Source of the DNA: Nigrospora sphaerica
Taxonomy: Eukaryota > Ascomycota > Sordariomycetes > Amphisphaeriales > Apiosporaceae
Reading direction: 5' to 3'
Length of the DNA: 64,000 bases
Assembly: GCA_018287875.1 (NCBI GenBank)
Contig: JAGVVL010000022.1
Span: 3,224,001 to 3,288,000 of the forward strand
The position numbers were made by a program, and so were the translations under genes. Position 1 is the first letter of the stretch. The number at the start of each line of letters is the position of its first letter. Shown piece by piece: positions 1 through 9,625 of this stretch. The notes under the pieces are model-generated. The model made no database searches and was not told where the DNA came from. It was given only the letters and a program-made list of their open reading frames with translations.

Positions 1-347
1 CCTCCCTGGACATGACTTTTTTAGGTGTAAAGCGGGTATAAATTAGCCTGAATAATACCTACACCATGCATTTTACTCCTCGAGTCCCGCTGTGGTGATA
101 TCCTTCCTAGAGGATCTCTATTTCGGACGACGGGCGAGCCATACCCACCAGCTATATGCACTGATGTGGTCGTGGGTACTGACTGGGCTCTGGTACTCGA
201 GAAGGGGCGGTCGAGCCCCTACGCTCCTCGTCCACGGAAAGCTGTAGACTCGGAGCTCGGTCAGGGTAGCCTGGATAGTGCCAAAGCTATGGGATCATGC
301 AATTATGTAATTATCCTTATGGTTTGGTACTTGATATGCAAGACTTT
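1..347. other. Left edge, no gene seen
   Basis: This stretch lies downstream of the leftward protease-like gene and probably contains its 3' untranslated region. Short open frames here have no protein-like character. Nothing else is recognisable. Confidence 0.5.
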
Positions 348-2141
348 CTACGGCGGCACTGGTCTCGCGGGCTGGCTTTGAGCCATCGCAGGAGCAGGGG
401 CAGAGTTGGTCGGAGGCGCATTAGTAGAAGCCGATTCAGCGCCCTCCATCTGAGCCTCCTTCATGCCCTCGGCGCTGTACTTGCGGTTGTCTCGGCAACA
501 TCGTATAATGCCCCAGATGGCCACCGCCAGCATGGTCAAGACCAAAATGGACAAGCCCACGACGAGGCCGATCCTCTGGCCCTTACCCTCGCCGCCGAAG
601 CTGCCGTCGTCGTCGTCGTCGCCGGAGTAGCCGCTCCCGCCGCGGCCGCCCGGCCCCGACCCGGCGTACTCGCCCGTGCAGTTGTCCGAGTAGTACGAGC
701 TGCCGGACAGGCAGCGGTGGCTCATCGACTCGGGCATCAAGGCGCCGTAGCTCGCGAAGGGCACCACGTCGGCGGCGGTCGACAAGGCGCCGAACCTGAC
801 GGGCGCGAGGGCCAGCTCCTGGTTGGCGAGGTCGAGCACGACGTAGGCGTGCTTGAGCAGGGCGGCGCCGGCCACGTAGGTGGTCGACGAGGACGAGGAC
901 GAGGACGAGGCCGACGAGTAGAAGTTGTCCTCGTCCGCGTCGGGGTTGTAGTCGTCGCTCTGGATGCCGAAGACGCACGTGTCCGAGGTGGAGGCGGACG
1001 AGGGCCGGCTGAAGCTCGACGCGTACCAGATGGAGGCTGGGAGCACGAGGTCCGACACGGGGACGCTGATGACGGGCCCGTTCCGGTCGCCGAACTGCAC
1101 GGCGATGCGCGCCTTAACGTCGTCGCGCGCGCCACAGGGGATGGTGGCCCACGTTTCGTCCGCGTCCCACACAGCGCCGGCGAGATCCCACATCTTCTTG
1201 GCCAGGGGGCCCGGCAGGAAGGAGAGGGGGCCGAAGGGGTCAATGGAGACCAGGGGCAGCCTCGTCTTGTTCTGGAAGGGCTCGAGCGGGCCGTCGGCCG
1301 TGGCGCTCGTGTTGACCGAGGCGATGTCGATGGAGATGCTGCCGCGGTAACTGGAGCGCGACGAGCTGCTGCCGCCGCCCATGTCGTAGCGCACGAGCGG
1401 CGGCGTGAAGGCGGACCGGTCAACGGCGCCCAGCAGCAAGTTGCCCGTGGCGCCCGCAGCGTCGTCGAGCCACACGCTGTAGGCCTTGGTCTCGACGAGG
1501 CCAGCGGCCAGCATGCTGTCGAGGAAGGCGGGCCGCTCGTAGTCCGAGTAGGACGAGCCTTCGCTCTCGTTGAAGCCGAGGCCCAGCGTGCCGACGAACT
1601 TGGTGGCCGAGGAGGCGAGCCCGAGGGTCACGTTGGGGACCGAGGCGCCGGCGAAGCCCAGCGTCTCGTGCAGGCTCTTGCCCGAGGCGTAGTTGCCCGT
1701 GGTGTGGTGGTACGAGGAGCCCGCGTTGAAGGTCTGGTCGTAGCCATCGCTGTCGAGGTCGCGCGTCCAGCTCGACGAGAGGTTGACGTTGAAGGCGCCG
1801 TAGTCGCAGCTGAGCCAGCTCCGTTGGTAGCGCGTATTGTACTTGTCGGTGCAGTACGTCGCGTCGGGCACCCACGTGACGTAGTCGGCGACGGTGGGCA
1901 GCAGGGCCACGTCCTGGGGCGGCGTGCCGACGGTGAGGTTGACGAAGTAGCTCGAGACGCCCGTGTCGACGTGCGTCGTCTTGGCCGACGAGGACGAGGA
2001 TCGGCGTTGCAGCCGATCGGCACCAGCACCAGCATCAGCGTCGGGGCTGTGGGTCGATCGGCTCGCGAAGGGGAGATGGACGTGGGCAGCGGCCGGGCCA
2101 GCAAGGGCGGCGATGGCCGCCAAACGAGTGGACGTCTTCAT
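348..2141 (-). CDS. Membrane-anchored aspartic-protease-like protein, probably catalytically dead
   Basis: Single-exon, 597-residue protein with the layout of a fungal A1-family, yapsin-like surface aspartic protease. It has a signal peptide (residues 1-19), an N-terminal lobe opening with GTPPQ (72-76), a C-terminal lobe, a low-complexity Ser/Gly/Asp linker (about 404-520), one transmembrane helix (about 525-546) and a short cytosolic tail rich in Pro and Ala. The catalytic motif is missing. Seven residues after GTPPQ, where the family has DTGSS ahead of L-W-V, this protein has TVADY (83-87) followed by VTWV. The second DSGT-type motif reads D301-P-F-G. Cysteines 336 and 389 fit the usual C-lobe disulfide. 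The fold is well supported; loss of peptidase activity is inferred from the motif. It likely sits at the plasma membrane or wall. A long open frame on the opposite strand is a shadow. Confidence 0.85.
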   Translation of the reverse strand: MKTSTRLAAIAALAGPAAAHVHLPFASRSTHSPDADAGAGADRLQRRSSSSSAKTTHVDTGVSSYFVNLTVGTPPQDVALLPTVADYVTWVPDATYCTDKYNTRYQRSWLSCDYGAFNVNLSSSWTRDLDSDGYDQTFNAGSSYHHTTGNYASGKSLHETLGFAGASVPNVTLGLASSATKFVGTLGLGFNESEGSSYSDYERPAFLDSMLAAGLVETKAYSVWLDDAAGATGNLLLGAVDRSAFTPPLVRYDMGGGSSSSRSSYRGSISIDIASVNTSATADGPLEPFQNKTRLPLVSIDPFGPLSFLPGPLAKKMWDLAGAVWDADETWATIPCGARDDVKARIAVQFGDRNGPVISVPVSDLVLPASIWYASSFSRPSSASTSDTCVFGIQSDDYNPDADEDNFYSSASSSSSSSSTTYVAGAALLKHAYVVLDLANQELALAPVRFGALSTAADVVPFASYGALMPESMSHRCLSGSSYYSDNCTGEYAGSGPGGRGGSGYSGDDDDDGSFGGEGKGQRIGLVVGLSILVLTMLAVAIWGIIRCCRDNRKYSAEGMKEAQMEGAESASTNAPPTNSAPAPAMAQSQPARPVPP

Positions 2142-4185
2142 GACTGAGGACAGGGAAGCTTCCCGTGTGGTAGCCCGTAGCCAAGGCGCAACCTCGAGGC
2201 AAAATGAGCGGCGGCGACCATCTACCGTCTATATACCTAAGTAAGCAGGTAGGTATATACGACCCTAGGCAGGGAGGAGAAAAACAACCGGCCCCGGCGC
2301 CAGGCAGCAGCCCGTCGGGCTACCGACCGCTTCTCGTCAGTGAGCCCATCGGGTGTTGGTCTCGGGCCGCCAAGTCTCCTCAGGAGGCTACTAAGCGATA
2401 TTGCAAGATCCGTGGGATGGGGGACGGGTTGGTTAGTACGGCCCTCGTTGGCTCTAGCTGCAGGTGCTCGAGCTTCCCGGAGGGTTGCCAGCCCGTTCGG
2501 GTAGGCTGACTCATCCCCTTGCTTGCGCCTGTCATCCATTGGCGTCGACTCTATCCCGACTACCGCGGACGGTATAACGATGCTCGACACGAGCCATGCG
2601 ATGGATGCTTTTCCCGCTCGCTCTGCACGAGGGCCGACGCATATCCGGGTGGGTTCCCTCTCGCTGCTGCCAGCCAGCGGTGAGGGCATGCCCGGCATCT
2701 CCATTCCCCGTGCATAAGTAAAGAAGCTGGGAACGGGTCCGGCCTAGTCCTGGCCTCGCTCGCCCGCCCCTTGATTCGCAGTGGATCCTCGGCCCTACAA
2801 TATGCGATATGTACCCATCCATCCACGGCCGCCTGGCCGATAATACCCCTGCTACACGCCCTGCCTACTGGGCTGACCACCTGCGGCGGGTCGTAGCGAA
2901 AAGCCTAGACTGTGCCTGGCCCTGCTTGAGGCATAGCTTCCGGGGCCGCCAGTCCCCAACACAAGACGCCATGGATGGTATTTCGTCTCGAAGGAACCAC
3001 AACCGACCATCCATGCATACCGCGCACAAGTTCTCTTGTCCAACCACAACGAGACTGTTGCGCTGTCAAGCTGAGGTAGGGAACGTGTCGGCCACTTCAG
3101 CCTCCGGTATGCGGTGCATGGGATGAAGTCGATGTGGGGAAAACTGGGTGTCCAGGTAACCTTAGGTTAAGAGGTTTTGCTTGTATGGAGCTTCTTGTTT
3201 GCTTGTGTTTGGCCATATTCCCCGGCGTTTTCAAAGTCGGGTCTAGCATCCCTTCCGCCAAAGGGATGTGCTAGAGGAAGAGAGCTCGGTATTACAAGAA
3301 CTTACATATGTGATTGCCGTTGAGCTCTGCGTTTTCGGACACGCTCCGGGCTTTGCAGCCTGTCCCGGGAAAGGACAAGAAGCCACAACCTCCGAAACCC
3401 GTTGCGTTTGTGTTACTCGATCCCACGATGTCTTAGCGCGAGACACAGCTGTGGTTGCGGCCTGAATCAGTAGCGGCGGCACAGGGTAGCCTTCGTGTAA
3501 GGTTTCTGAACTCATACCAATCCAGCCGGGACCATCCTACCAGAGGCATTGCGTTCCCTCCTCAGTCGATCGCAGAAGTCGGAAACGGTTACACAACTCG
3601 CATTGAGATCAACGGAGCCAAAAATAAGGAAGCCGCCCAGCCTTGATTCTTACGGTGATCCATCATTATCGGCGGTCATACTCCAAGGCTCGTTGCAGAG
3701 GAAACAAGTCATCCCTCGGTTTTCCTTCCCACCGTACGCGTTATTTGGCAAACGCCCGCCCTCGATGGGGAAAGTCTATTAATGTAAGGTATATAGGTAG
3801 ACAGGGATAACCCCCATACCAACAATTGATTCGGTTTTGTACAGGCGTCCGTCCATCCTTTGGTGATGGGATGGGGCTCCAATCAACTCCCGTAAGGTAG
3901 TGGCTGAGCTCGGATCGTGGTGAGGTCATTTGTGGCTTTAGCCGCCGGAAAGTCTGGTGCTGCCATGCGCACCCAGCATTACCTTAGAATTCATGGCAAC
4001 CGGGGCCCGATCCGAAGCGAGCGAGCAACCTATCCGATTCCCGACGATACTGTTTTGTACCAGACTTGGCCACGACACGGAAGCCGTGAAGTAACCGCCT
4101 GGAGTACGATTTTGACCGCCATGTTTTAACCCCATCGACGCGCAACCCCCGGAAAGCCACCACAGTTCGTCGTCCACGGCCTGCC
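2142..4185. other. Intergenic region between divergent genes, no gene seen
   Basis: About 2 kb separates the leftward protease-like gene from the rightward DUF155 gene, so it must hold both promoters. Open frames are short, overlap on both strands and lack protein-like composition. I could not assign a TATA box or other site with confidence. Confidence 0.5.
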
Positions 4186-6164
4186 ATGTCCGTCATCTCG
4201 GGAAAACGAGGCCCCTCGGTCCTGGTAAGCGCGAGCGGCTCCCCCGCCATGCCGTCGCGGACTCCCACCCTCCACGCGCGCTCCGAATACTAACGGCGTA
4301 TCGACTCGCACAGGTTACCGATGCGCGCCAGCGGCCGGCGTCGCGCGGCGTTTCCCAGAGACCAGGCACGGCAACCGGAGGCCCCCAGAATCGGATGTCG
4401 TCAATGCGCTTCATCTCGGTCGACAATGTCCTACAGTATGCTTCCGAGATCCCCTCTGGCCAACCTCGACTTCCCCCAGGCGTCTCTCCGCGCTCCGTCG
4501 GCGGCCTTCGGAGGATGAGCGGCGGCGGCTTACCCAACCTTGCCTCCAGGAACGGCCAACACAATATCCCGTCGCGCACGTCCAGGATCAGTGAGAAGTT
4601 GGTGCTGTTGCCCGAGACGGACGAGGGCGACGACGCCGGATCCGAGGACGATGAGGCCATGCAGGAGGAGGAGGACCGGCCCCTGAAGGACGAGGAGCGC
4701 CAGCTGCTGAAGAAACGCGGCGGCCTGCGCGGAAAGAGCTACGCCGAACGGCTCCCCAAGGGCCAGCGAGCCGAGAAGCTCTCCCGGCTGACTGCCTACT
4801 GCACCGCCTCGTCCTACAAGATGCGAGCCACGTCCGAGTTTCTCCGCAAGAAGCACGACGCCAAGACGAAACTGTACGACGACTGCCTGTACACCGTCTA
4901 CCACATTCCCCTGCTGCCCGGCAACGACGGGTACAGGGTCCGGAGTCGGCCCATCATGAAAACGCCGGGCACCGGGAAGACGGTGGTGGACCTCGAAATC
5001 GAACGGAACGAACTCAGAGACGAGCACATGGGCTACTACGACGACTACGGCTACGGCGAGAGCCCGAGTCCCACGCGCGAGAACGGCACCCATCTGCGCG
5101 CTGCTGCCCAGGACCGCGAAAGCCCCGCCGAGGACCAGCCGGTGGACGACCATCCGGCCGCCAGCCCTGTCAACCGGCTTGCACCCGACGCCAAGCAGTT
5201 TGCCGAGATGTTTGTCTTCTCGTACGGTGTGGTGGTGTTCTGGAACTTTACCGAGCAGCAGGAGAAGAACATTTTGGCTGATCTCGCATTTGCCGAGCAA
5301 GAGTCGGGAGCGTCGCTGGTGACGCGCCCCCTCGACCAGAGCGACTTTGAGACGGAGGAGTTCCATTTCGAATACAACGCCAACATCAAGCGGCCCCGCA
5401 TCTTCAACGACATGATCACGCTGCTGCCCAAGTCGGACCACATGGTGAAATTGACCATCAGCCACGCCATTGCGCAGAGCACCAAGCTCTGCTTCTTCGA
5501 GGAGCGCATGTCCGAGACCATGCTCAACGCCCAGCATGTGCCGAAACGCCTGGCTTTGACCGGCGAGTTGAGCATGACGCGGACCGAGATCCTCAAGATT
5601 CTGGGACGCCTCTTCAAGAGCCGCGTGGACATCAACTTGTGTAAGTGGCGCCGCACCCGCCCTTCGCACCGCAGAAAGGCCGCGAAGGGAGACTAATCCG
5701 CCGTGGTAGCTTCCAATATTCTCGACGTCCCCAACTTCTTCTGGGATTCCGAGCCGATGCTGCACCCGCTGTACGTGGCCATCCGCGAGTACCTGGAAAT
5801 TGAGCCGCGTACGACGGTGCTGAACGAGCGGTGCCGGGTGTTTTTGGACCTTGCCGAGATACTGGCAGACTCGGTGGCCGACGCCAAAATGAGTTCCATC
5901 ACCTGGATTGTCATCATTCTCATCATCGTCAGTATCCTCGTCACCGTGACCGAAGTGGCCCTACGCTTCGGCATCTTGACCAAAGACAAGGGCAAGGGTA
6001 ACAGTGAGGCGAAAGCCGCGGAGCTTCTCCGTTCCAGCCTGCACGGTGCCATAGCCAATGCCACACTGGCGGAGCTGCAACTCTGGAGCGCTGGCTGGAC
6101 CGAGCAGCAACGGGGTGCCGTCTGCGGCTCTGACTACGTAGGTACAACATTTGCTGGCGTGTGA
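4186..6164 (+). CDS. DUF155 / Rmd1-Rmd8 family membrane protein
   Basis: Three exons are proposed: 4186-4224, 4314-5640 and 5710-6164, giving 606 residues. The first exon encodes only 13 residues and ends at GTAAGC. Intron 1 carries a TACTAAC branch point and CAG acceptor, and it joins in frame to exon 2. The second intron (69 nt, GTAAGT...TAG) removes an in-frame stop and restores the family's conserved stretch leading to FFWDSEP. The N-terminus is low in complexity, and a conserved I-S-E-K-L-V-L-L-P-E-T segment begins the family core. The DUF155 domain (FSYGVVVFWNFT onward) fills the second half, and a membrane helix lies near the C-terminus (around SSITWIVIILIIVSILV). Yeast Rmd1/Rmd8 and fission yeast Sif2/Sif3 belong here; a mitochondrial relative, RMND1, acts in mitochondrial translation. 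The exact role of the fungal branch is unclear. The alternative start at 4395 would lose the small exon. Confidence 0.9.
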
Positions 6165-6864
6165 CATGTGCCTTTTTTATGCTCTGTTTATTTTTGCATT
6201 TACGAGATGAGGAGGCGTGTCAGAAGCCTTTGCAACGGCTTCTCGATGCCTCCCCTCCCCCTTTCCCCCACCAGCCGAGATAGTATGCTCGGTAATCGGC
6301 ACGGACTGGCGTTTGGGGTTTTGGACCGGGTGGGAAATGGACGGCAGTGGCGGTTCTTTGCGTTGACTTCCGCCCCGGATACCTTGATAGAAGTGGTAGT
6401 GAATACGAGAAATCGGTACTCCACCCGGCTCGGCCAGTTCCCTGAGAAAATACTCGGTAGTCCAAGAAGAGCACCACGACATGCTTCGGAGTGCGCTCTG
6501 GTTTCTCGCTCTTCCTTTGCAGGTCTTCGAGGTCAGTAATGCCAACCCCTGCCAAGGGCTCCGGCTCCAGAATCTGTGCCGTAGGAGAACGCAGTCCTTT
6601 TCATCACGCTGAGATGCCGGAGGTTAAGCCATGGACCTGGAATTCCGGACCTGGCGTCCATCTGCACGAAAGTACTTAACATCCGTAACAGCCACCAGGA
6701 TCCGTGTCTCCGCATGGTCACTCGGGTGTATTAGCCCGATCTAAGCCCAGTCAGTGGCTCTCGTGTACGCATCATCCATTACCCCCACACAGTCACCCCA
6801 CGGCCCTGCCCGCCCTATTTACCATCTCCTTCCCCCATCACCACTTGGGGACCGCTCGGTACAC
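6165..6864. other. Intergenic region, no gene seen
   Basis: About 700 bases hold the 3' end of the DUF155 gene and the promoter of the F-box gene. A CT/C-rich stretch (about 6775-6840) just upstream of the next start resembles fungal pyrimidine-rich leaders. No gene is supported. Confidence 0.45.
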
Positions 6865-8703
6865 ATGCACGGTGCAGACGCACCGGGCAAGACGTCGCCG
6901 ACGTGGACTCGTCCGGCCATTCCTGCATCTCCTCGCGCCAGTTCTGGTCTCGTTCCTTCCAACAGCATGCCGTCGGTTCCAAGTGGCAATGCCGCGCGCA
7001 CGCTGTTGCCCGTCGAGTTGTGGGATGCTATCGTCATGCACTTTCGCCTCGGGCCAATGAAGCTGGGGAACTACCTACCGGACTCGGAATTCCTCGAGCG
7101 TCGGGGGTGTTTGTATCGCCTCTGTCTGACGAGTCGCGCCCTGCTCGCCGTCGCGCGTCCCTTCCTGTACGAATCCGTCGTCCTCTACGTCGAGACGGCG
7201 CCAAGGGCACAAGGCGTCGCCCCGGGCGCCGAGAGCCTGGTGCAGCTGCTGCGCACCCTGACGGCGCAACCCGCATTGCGTCCGCACGTCAAGCACCTCG
7301 CGTGTACAATGCCGATAGGCCCCAAGGGCCATCAGTTCAACCGGCACGACCGCAATGCCAGCTTGGAAGCTATTGTATACAGCTGGCTCGCCACTTGTCA
7401 CGACTTCCAAGGCCTTTCTGCCGCCGACGAGCGTCTCCTCCGCGCCGTTGGGCTCTGGCCGGTGCCCGAGCCGCTTCTTCAGCTGGTTGGTCGTGCTTTG
7501 CCTCTCTCGGGTCCTCGGGCGGGCTGGTGGTTGGAACACGAGACGACGGCCCAGCAGCTCTTCACCGCCCTCCTGTGCTTGACCCCGAACGTGGCCACCC
7601 TGCTTCTCGAAGGATCTCGGTGCCGTCAGATGGAGCAGTGTCTCGCCAGGCTTCGACGCGACTTGGGCCTCGACGTGCTGGCCCACCTGGAGACGTTGCG
7701 TGTACAGGCGGGCGAAGGACGCAAGTACTTTCTCAGCTTCCACGCCATGGACGATATGATCCACGGCTTCCTCGAGGTTCTTCCCTCGGTACGCCGTGTC
7801 GACCTCTGGCGGGCTTGGATGCCCAGCCGTCGGCCCGACGACCGGCCCCATTACGACTGGCTCAAGCAGCTCAACGAGCTACATCTGGGCATGTATCCGG
7901 AGCCAAAGCCAGTCTGTGAAATGATCCAGCATGTGTCGCGGCTAAAGTCACTGGCTCTGGATTTCCTCGAACACATATCCCCCGTCCCGTCAGCTTGGCC
8001 CACGCCCTCCAACGAGATGATGAACGAGGTTCTCTTGCTGCGCAAGGCGACCCTCACCCAGCTTCGCATCACTGGGCACCTAGCCTACCGGTCGACGAGT
8101 GGCAGCAGCATTCGTCTCTGGTGCCTTAAAGAGCTCACATGGTTAAAATATCTCGTCATCGATCTGAGCACCCTTTGTGATCTCGCCCCTCTGGGTAACA
8201 GTAACCACGGTACCACCCGTTGCAGTCTCGACATGGCGTACACGCAGCTGTTTGATTCCCTCCCCCAGGGCCTGGAGAGTCTGCTGTTAGTTTTTGACGG
8301 AGAATGGACAATGTACCTGCACGACTTCCTGGTCAAGGCTGCCGATGTTTTAAGAATACCATGGGAGCACCCAAACCTCGCGGGGCTCCGCCACCTACAC
8401 CTCTCTATTCAGAGTCCTCAGGGGGCCCGCGTGAGCTGCTTTGATGGCCAAACAGCCTCTCGGTGCGAGTATCCCAGCATGCTTGACGGGTTTAGGAATG
8501 TGATGGCTGACTCGGTCGTGATGACGTGGGACCTTGAAGACCAAAACGAGTTTAACAACTCGGCGGCTTCCCTTCCTAAGCTAACGCCGTGGTCCCTCGG
8601 CGAATTTGAACCACCGGCTACTTTCACCAAGGCGAAGGTCGCTGGGGCCGCCAGTCAGCTTCAAGAGCGAACATCTATCGGCAGCCTTGTGTTCACTGAA
8701 TGA
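6865..8703 (+). CDS. F-box-like protein with leucine-rich tail
   Basis: One uninterrupted exon gives 612 residues from ATG 6865. The open frame extends upstream only through a GTG codon, so 6865 is the first ATG; 6967 is a reasonable alternative giving 578 residues. After a Pro/Ser-rich leader, residues about 47-107 fit an F-box: LLPVELWDAIV, a long insert, then a YRLCLTSRALLAVARPFLYESV segment. The remainder is an irregular leucine-rich region with repeated L-x-x-L patterns, as in many fungal F-box/LRR proteins of unknown substrate. Such proteins usually dock on Skp1 in SCF ubiquitin ligases. Target and pathway cannot be told from sequence. It is convergent with the secreted-protein gene that follows, with only about 210 bp between stops. 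Confidence 0.75.
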   Translation: MHGADAPGKTSPTWTRPAIPASPRASSGLVPSNSMPSVPSGNAARTLLPVELWDAIVMHFRLGPMKLGNYLPDSEFLERRGCLYRLCLTSRALLAVARPFLYESVVLYVETAPRAQGVAPGAESLVQLLRTLTAQPALRPHVKHLACTMPIGPKGHQFNRHDRNASLEAIVYSWLATCHDFQGLSAADERLLRAVGLWPVPEPLLQLVGRALPLSGPRAGWWLEHETTAQQLFTALLCLTPNVATLLLEGSRCRQMEQCLARLRRDLGLDVLAHLETLRVQAGEGRKYFLSFHAMDDMIHGFLEVLPSVRRVDLWRAWMPSRRPDDRPHYDWLKQLNELHLGMYPEPKPVCEMIQHVSRLKSLALDFLEHISPVPSAWPTPSNEMMNEVLLLRKATLTQLRITGHLAYRSTSGSSIRLWCLKELTWLKYLVIDLSTLCDLAPLGNSNHGTTRCSLDMAYTQLFDSLPQGLESLLLVFDGEWTMYLHDFLVKAADVLRIPWEHPNLAGLRHLHLSIQSPQGARVSCFDGQTASRCEYPSMLDGFRNVMADSVVMTWDLEDQNEFNNSAASLPKLTPWSLGEFEPPATFTKAKVAGAASQLQERTSIGSLVFTE

Positions 8704-8768
8704 ATCGCGCGTCTGGGTTCCTAGTTGTCGAGCGTAAAACTTTTGACTTCCTATTGATGGAAGGGATT

Positions 8769-8780
8769 CCCCCCCCCCCC
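8769..8780. repeat. C12 homopolymer in convergent gap
   Basis: A run of 12 cytosines lies between the stops of the F-box gene and the secreted-protein gene. It is the leftmost of several long C or G runs in the window. Confidence 0.9.
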
Positions 8781-8916
8781 GGCAGCAAAACTACAGCCAA
8801 GGCCTGTTCTTCGGCCAGCCTGGGGGAAGCTTCTTTGCCTGACCTATTCGGCCCGTCTCTTCCCATTCCAACGCTTTCTTCCATTACTTCCACCCTTGAT
8901 CCCGAGCTCATCCCCG

Positions 8917-9625
8917 TCACTGAGCCTGACCGCCGCAGGAGACCAAATTCAGGCTCACAGGCACGCACGTCGGGTTGCGAGGCGGCAGAGAGTAGGCCCA
9001 AGCAACGGAACGGTACCAGTAGCCGTTGGTGTTCTGGTAGCAGAGGTGAAAGTTGGTGAAGTTTGCCACGGGGAGCGGCTTGGTGAGAGTTGGGGTGGCA
9101 AAGAGGTCATCGAACCCGTTGGCGTACAGCTCTCCGGAATCGGGGACGTAGTACAGGTTCGCGCCGGGTGCGTCGTCCGGGCCGAACAGGGCCGGGGCCA
9201 CGTTGGTGACCCAGCTTCTATCGAGCCGCATGCTCAACTCGATCGACACAATCGACATGTTCGTGTCGGTGGCCGTATCGAGGTACGAAAGCCAACCCGG
9301 CTGCTGGGGCGTCCCCGTGTTGAAGTCGTGCGAGCCATACTGGTAGTAGAAGTCATAAACGTACTTTTTGGTGGCAGGGATAGCACCCGCAGCGAAGCAG
9401 AGGCCTTGTATGGCGGCGCCCGCATGGCAGGCTACGGCATAGCCTGTGGGGTGAAAGAGTTAGAACTTCGGGGGGTTCCTGCGGAAGGGAGGGGGGTGTA
9501 CCAGAGAGTCCCTTATCGTAACGGCCAGTAAGCTGTAGGTGGTATGGGCCGGACCTATTCATTGCCGAGGCCGTGGCGGCGAGGGCGGCGGTGGTCAGTG
9601 CAGCGCACGTGTTGGCCCAGAACAT
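8917..9625 (-). CDS. Small secreted protein of a fungal family of unknown function
   Basis: Two exons on the minus strand, 9625-9502 and 9443-8917, give 216 residues. The 58-nt intron starts GTACAC, has a TTCTAAC branch point and ends CACAG. Splicing turns GLSG directly into YAVACHAGAAIQGLC with no stop. The N-terminus (MFWANTCAALTTAALAATASA) is a signal peptide, followed by a conserved-looking SGPYHLQLTG start. The mature protein is rich in aromatic residues, has five cysteines and carries possible N-glycosylation sites. The pattern (signal peptide, SGP-x-x-L, YA-x-ACHAGAAI-x-GLC) matches a widespread fungal secreted family that I recall as DUF7907. Function is unknown; wall association or effector-like activity would be guesses. 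A TATATG element lies about 175 bp upstream of the start. Confidence 0.8.

Noticed and set aside
297..2147. 616-codon open frame on the plus strand opposite the protease-like gene
   Set aside because: It mirrors the GC-rich minus-strand gene, is an Arg/Gly/Val-rich shadow with no domain, and the opposite frame has a signal peptide, fold motifs and membrane helix.
4530..5765. 411-codon minus-strand frame over the DUF155 gene
   Set aside because: Shadow of a conserved, spliced plus-strand gene; composition is typical of antisense of GC3-rich coding DNA.
6903..7919. 338-codon second plus frame inside the F-box gene
   Set aside because: Arg/Pro-rich out-of-frame shadow with no domain; the other frame carries the F-box and leucine pattern.
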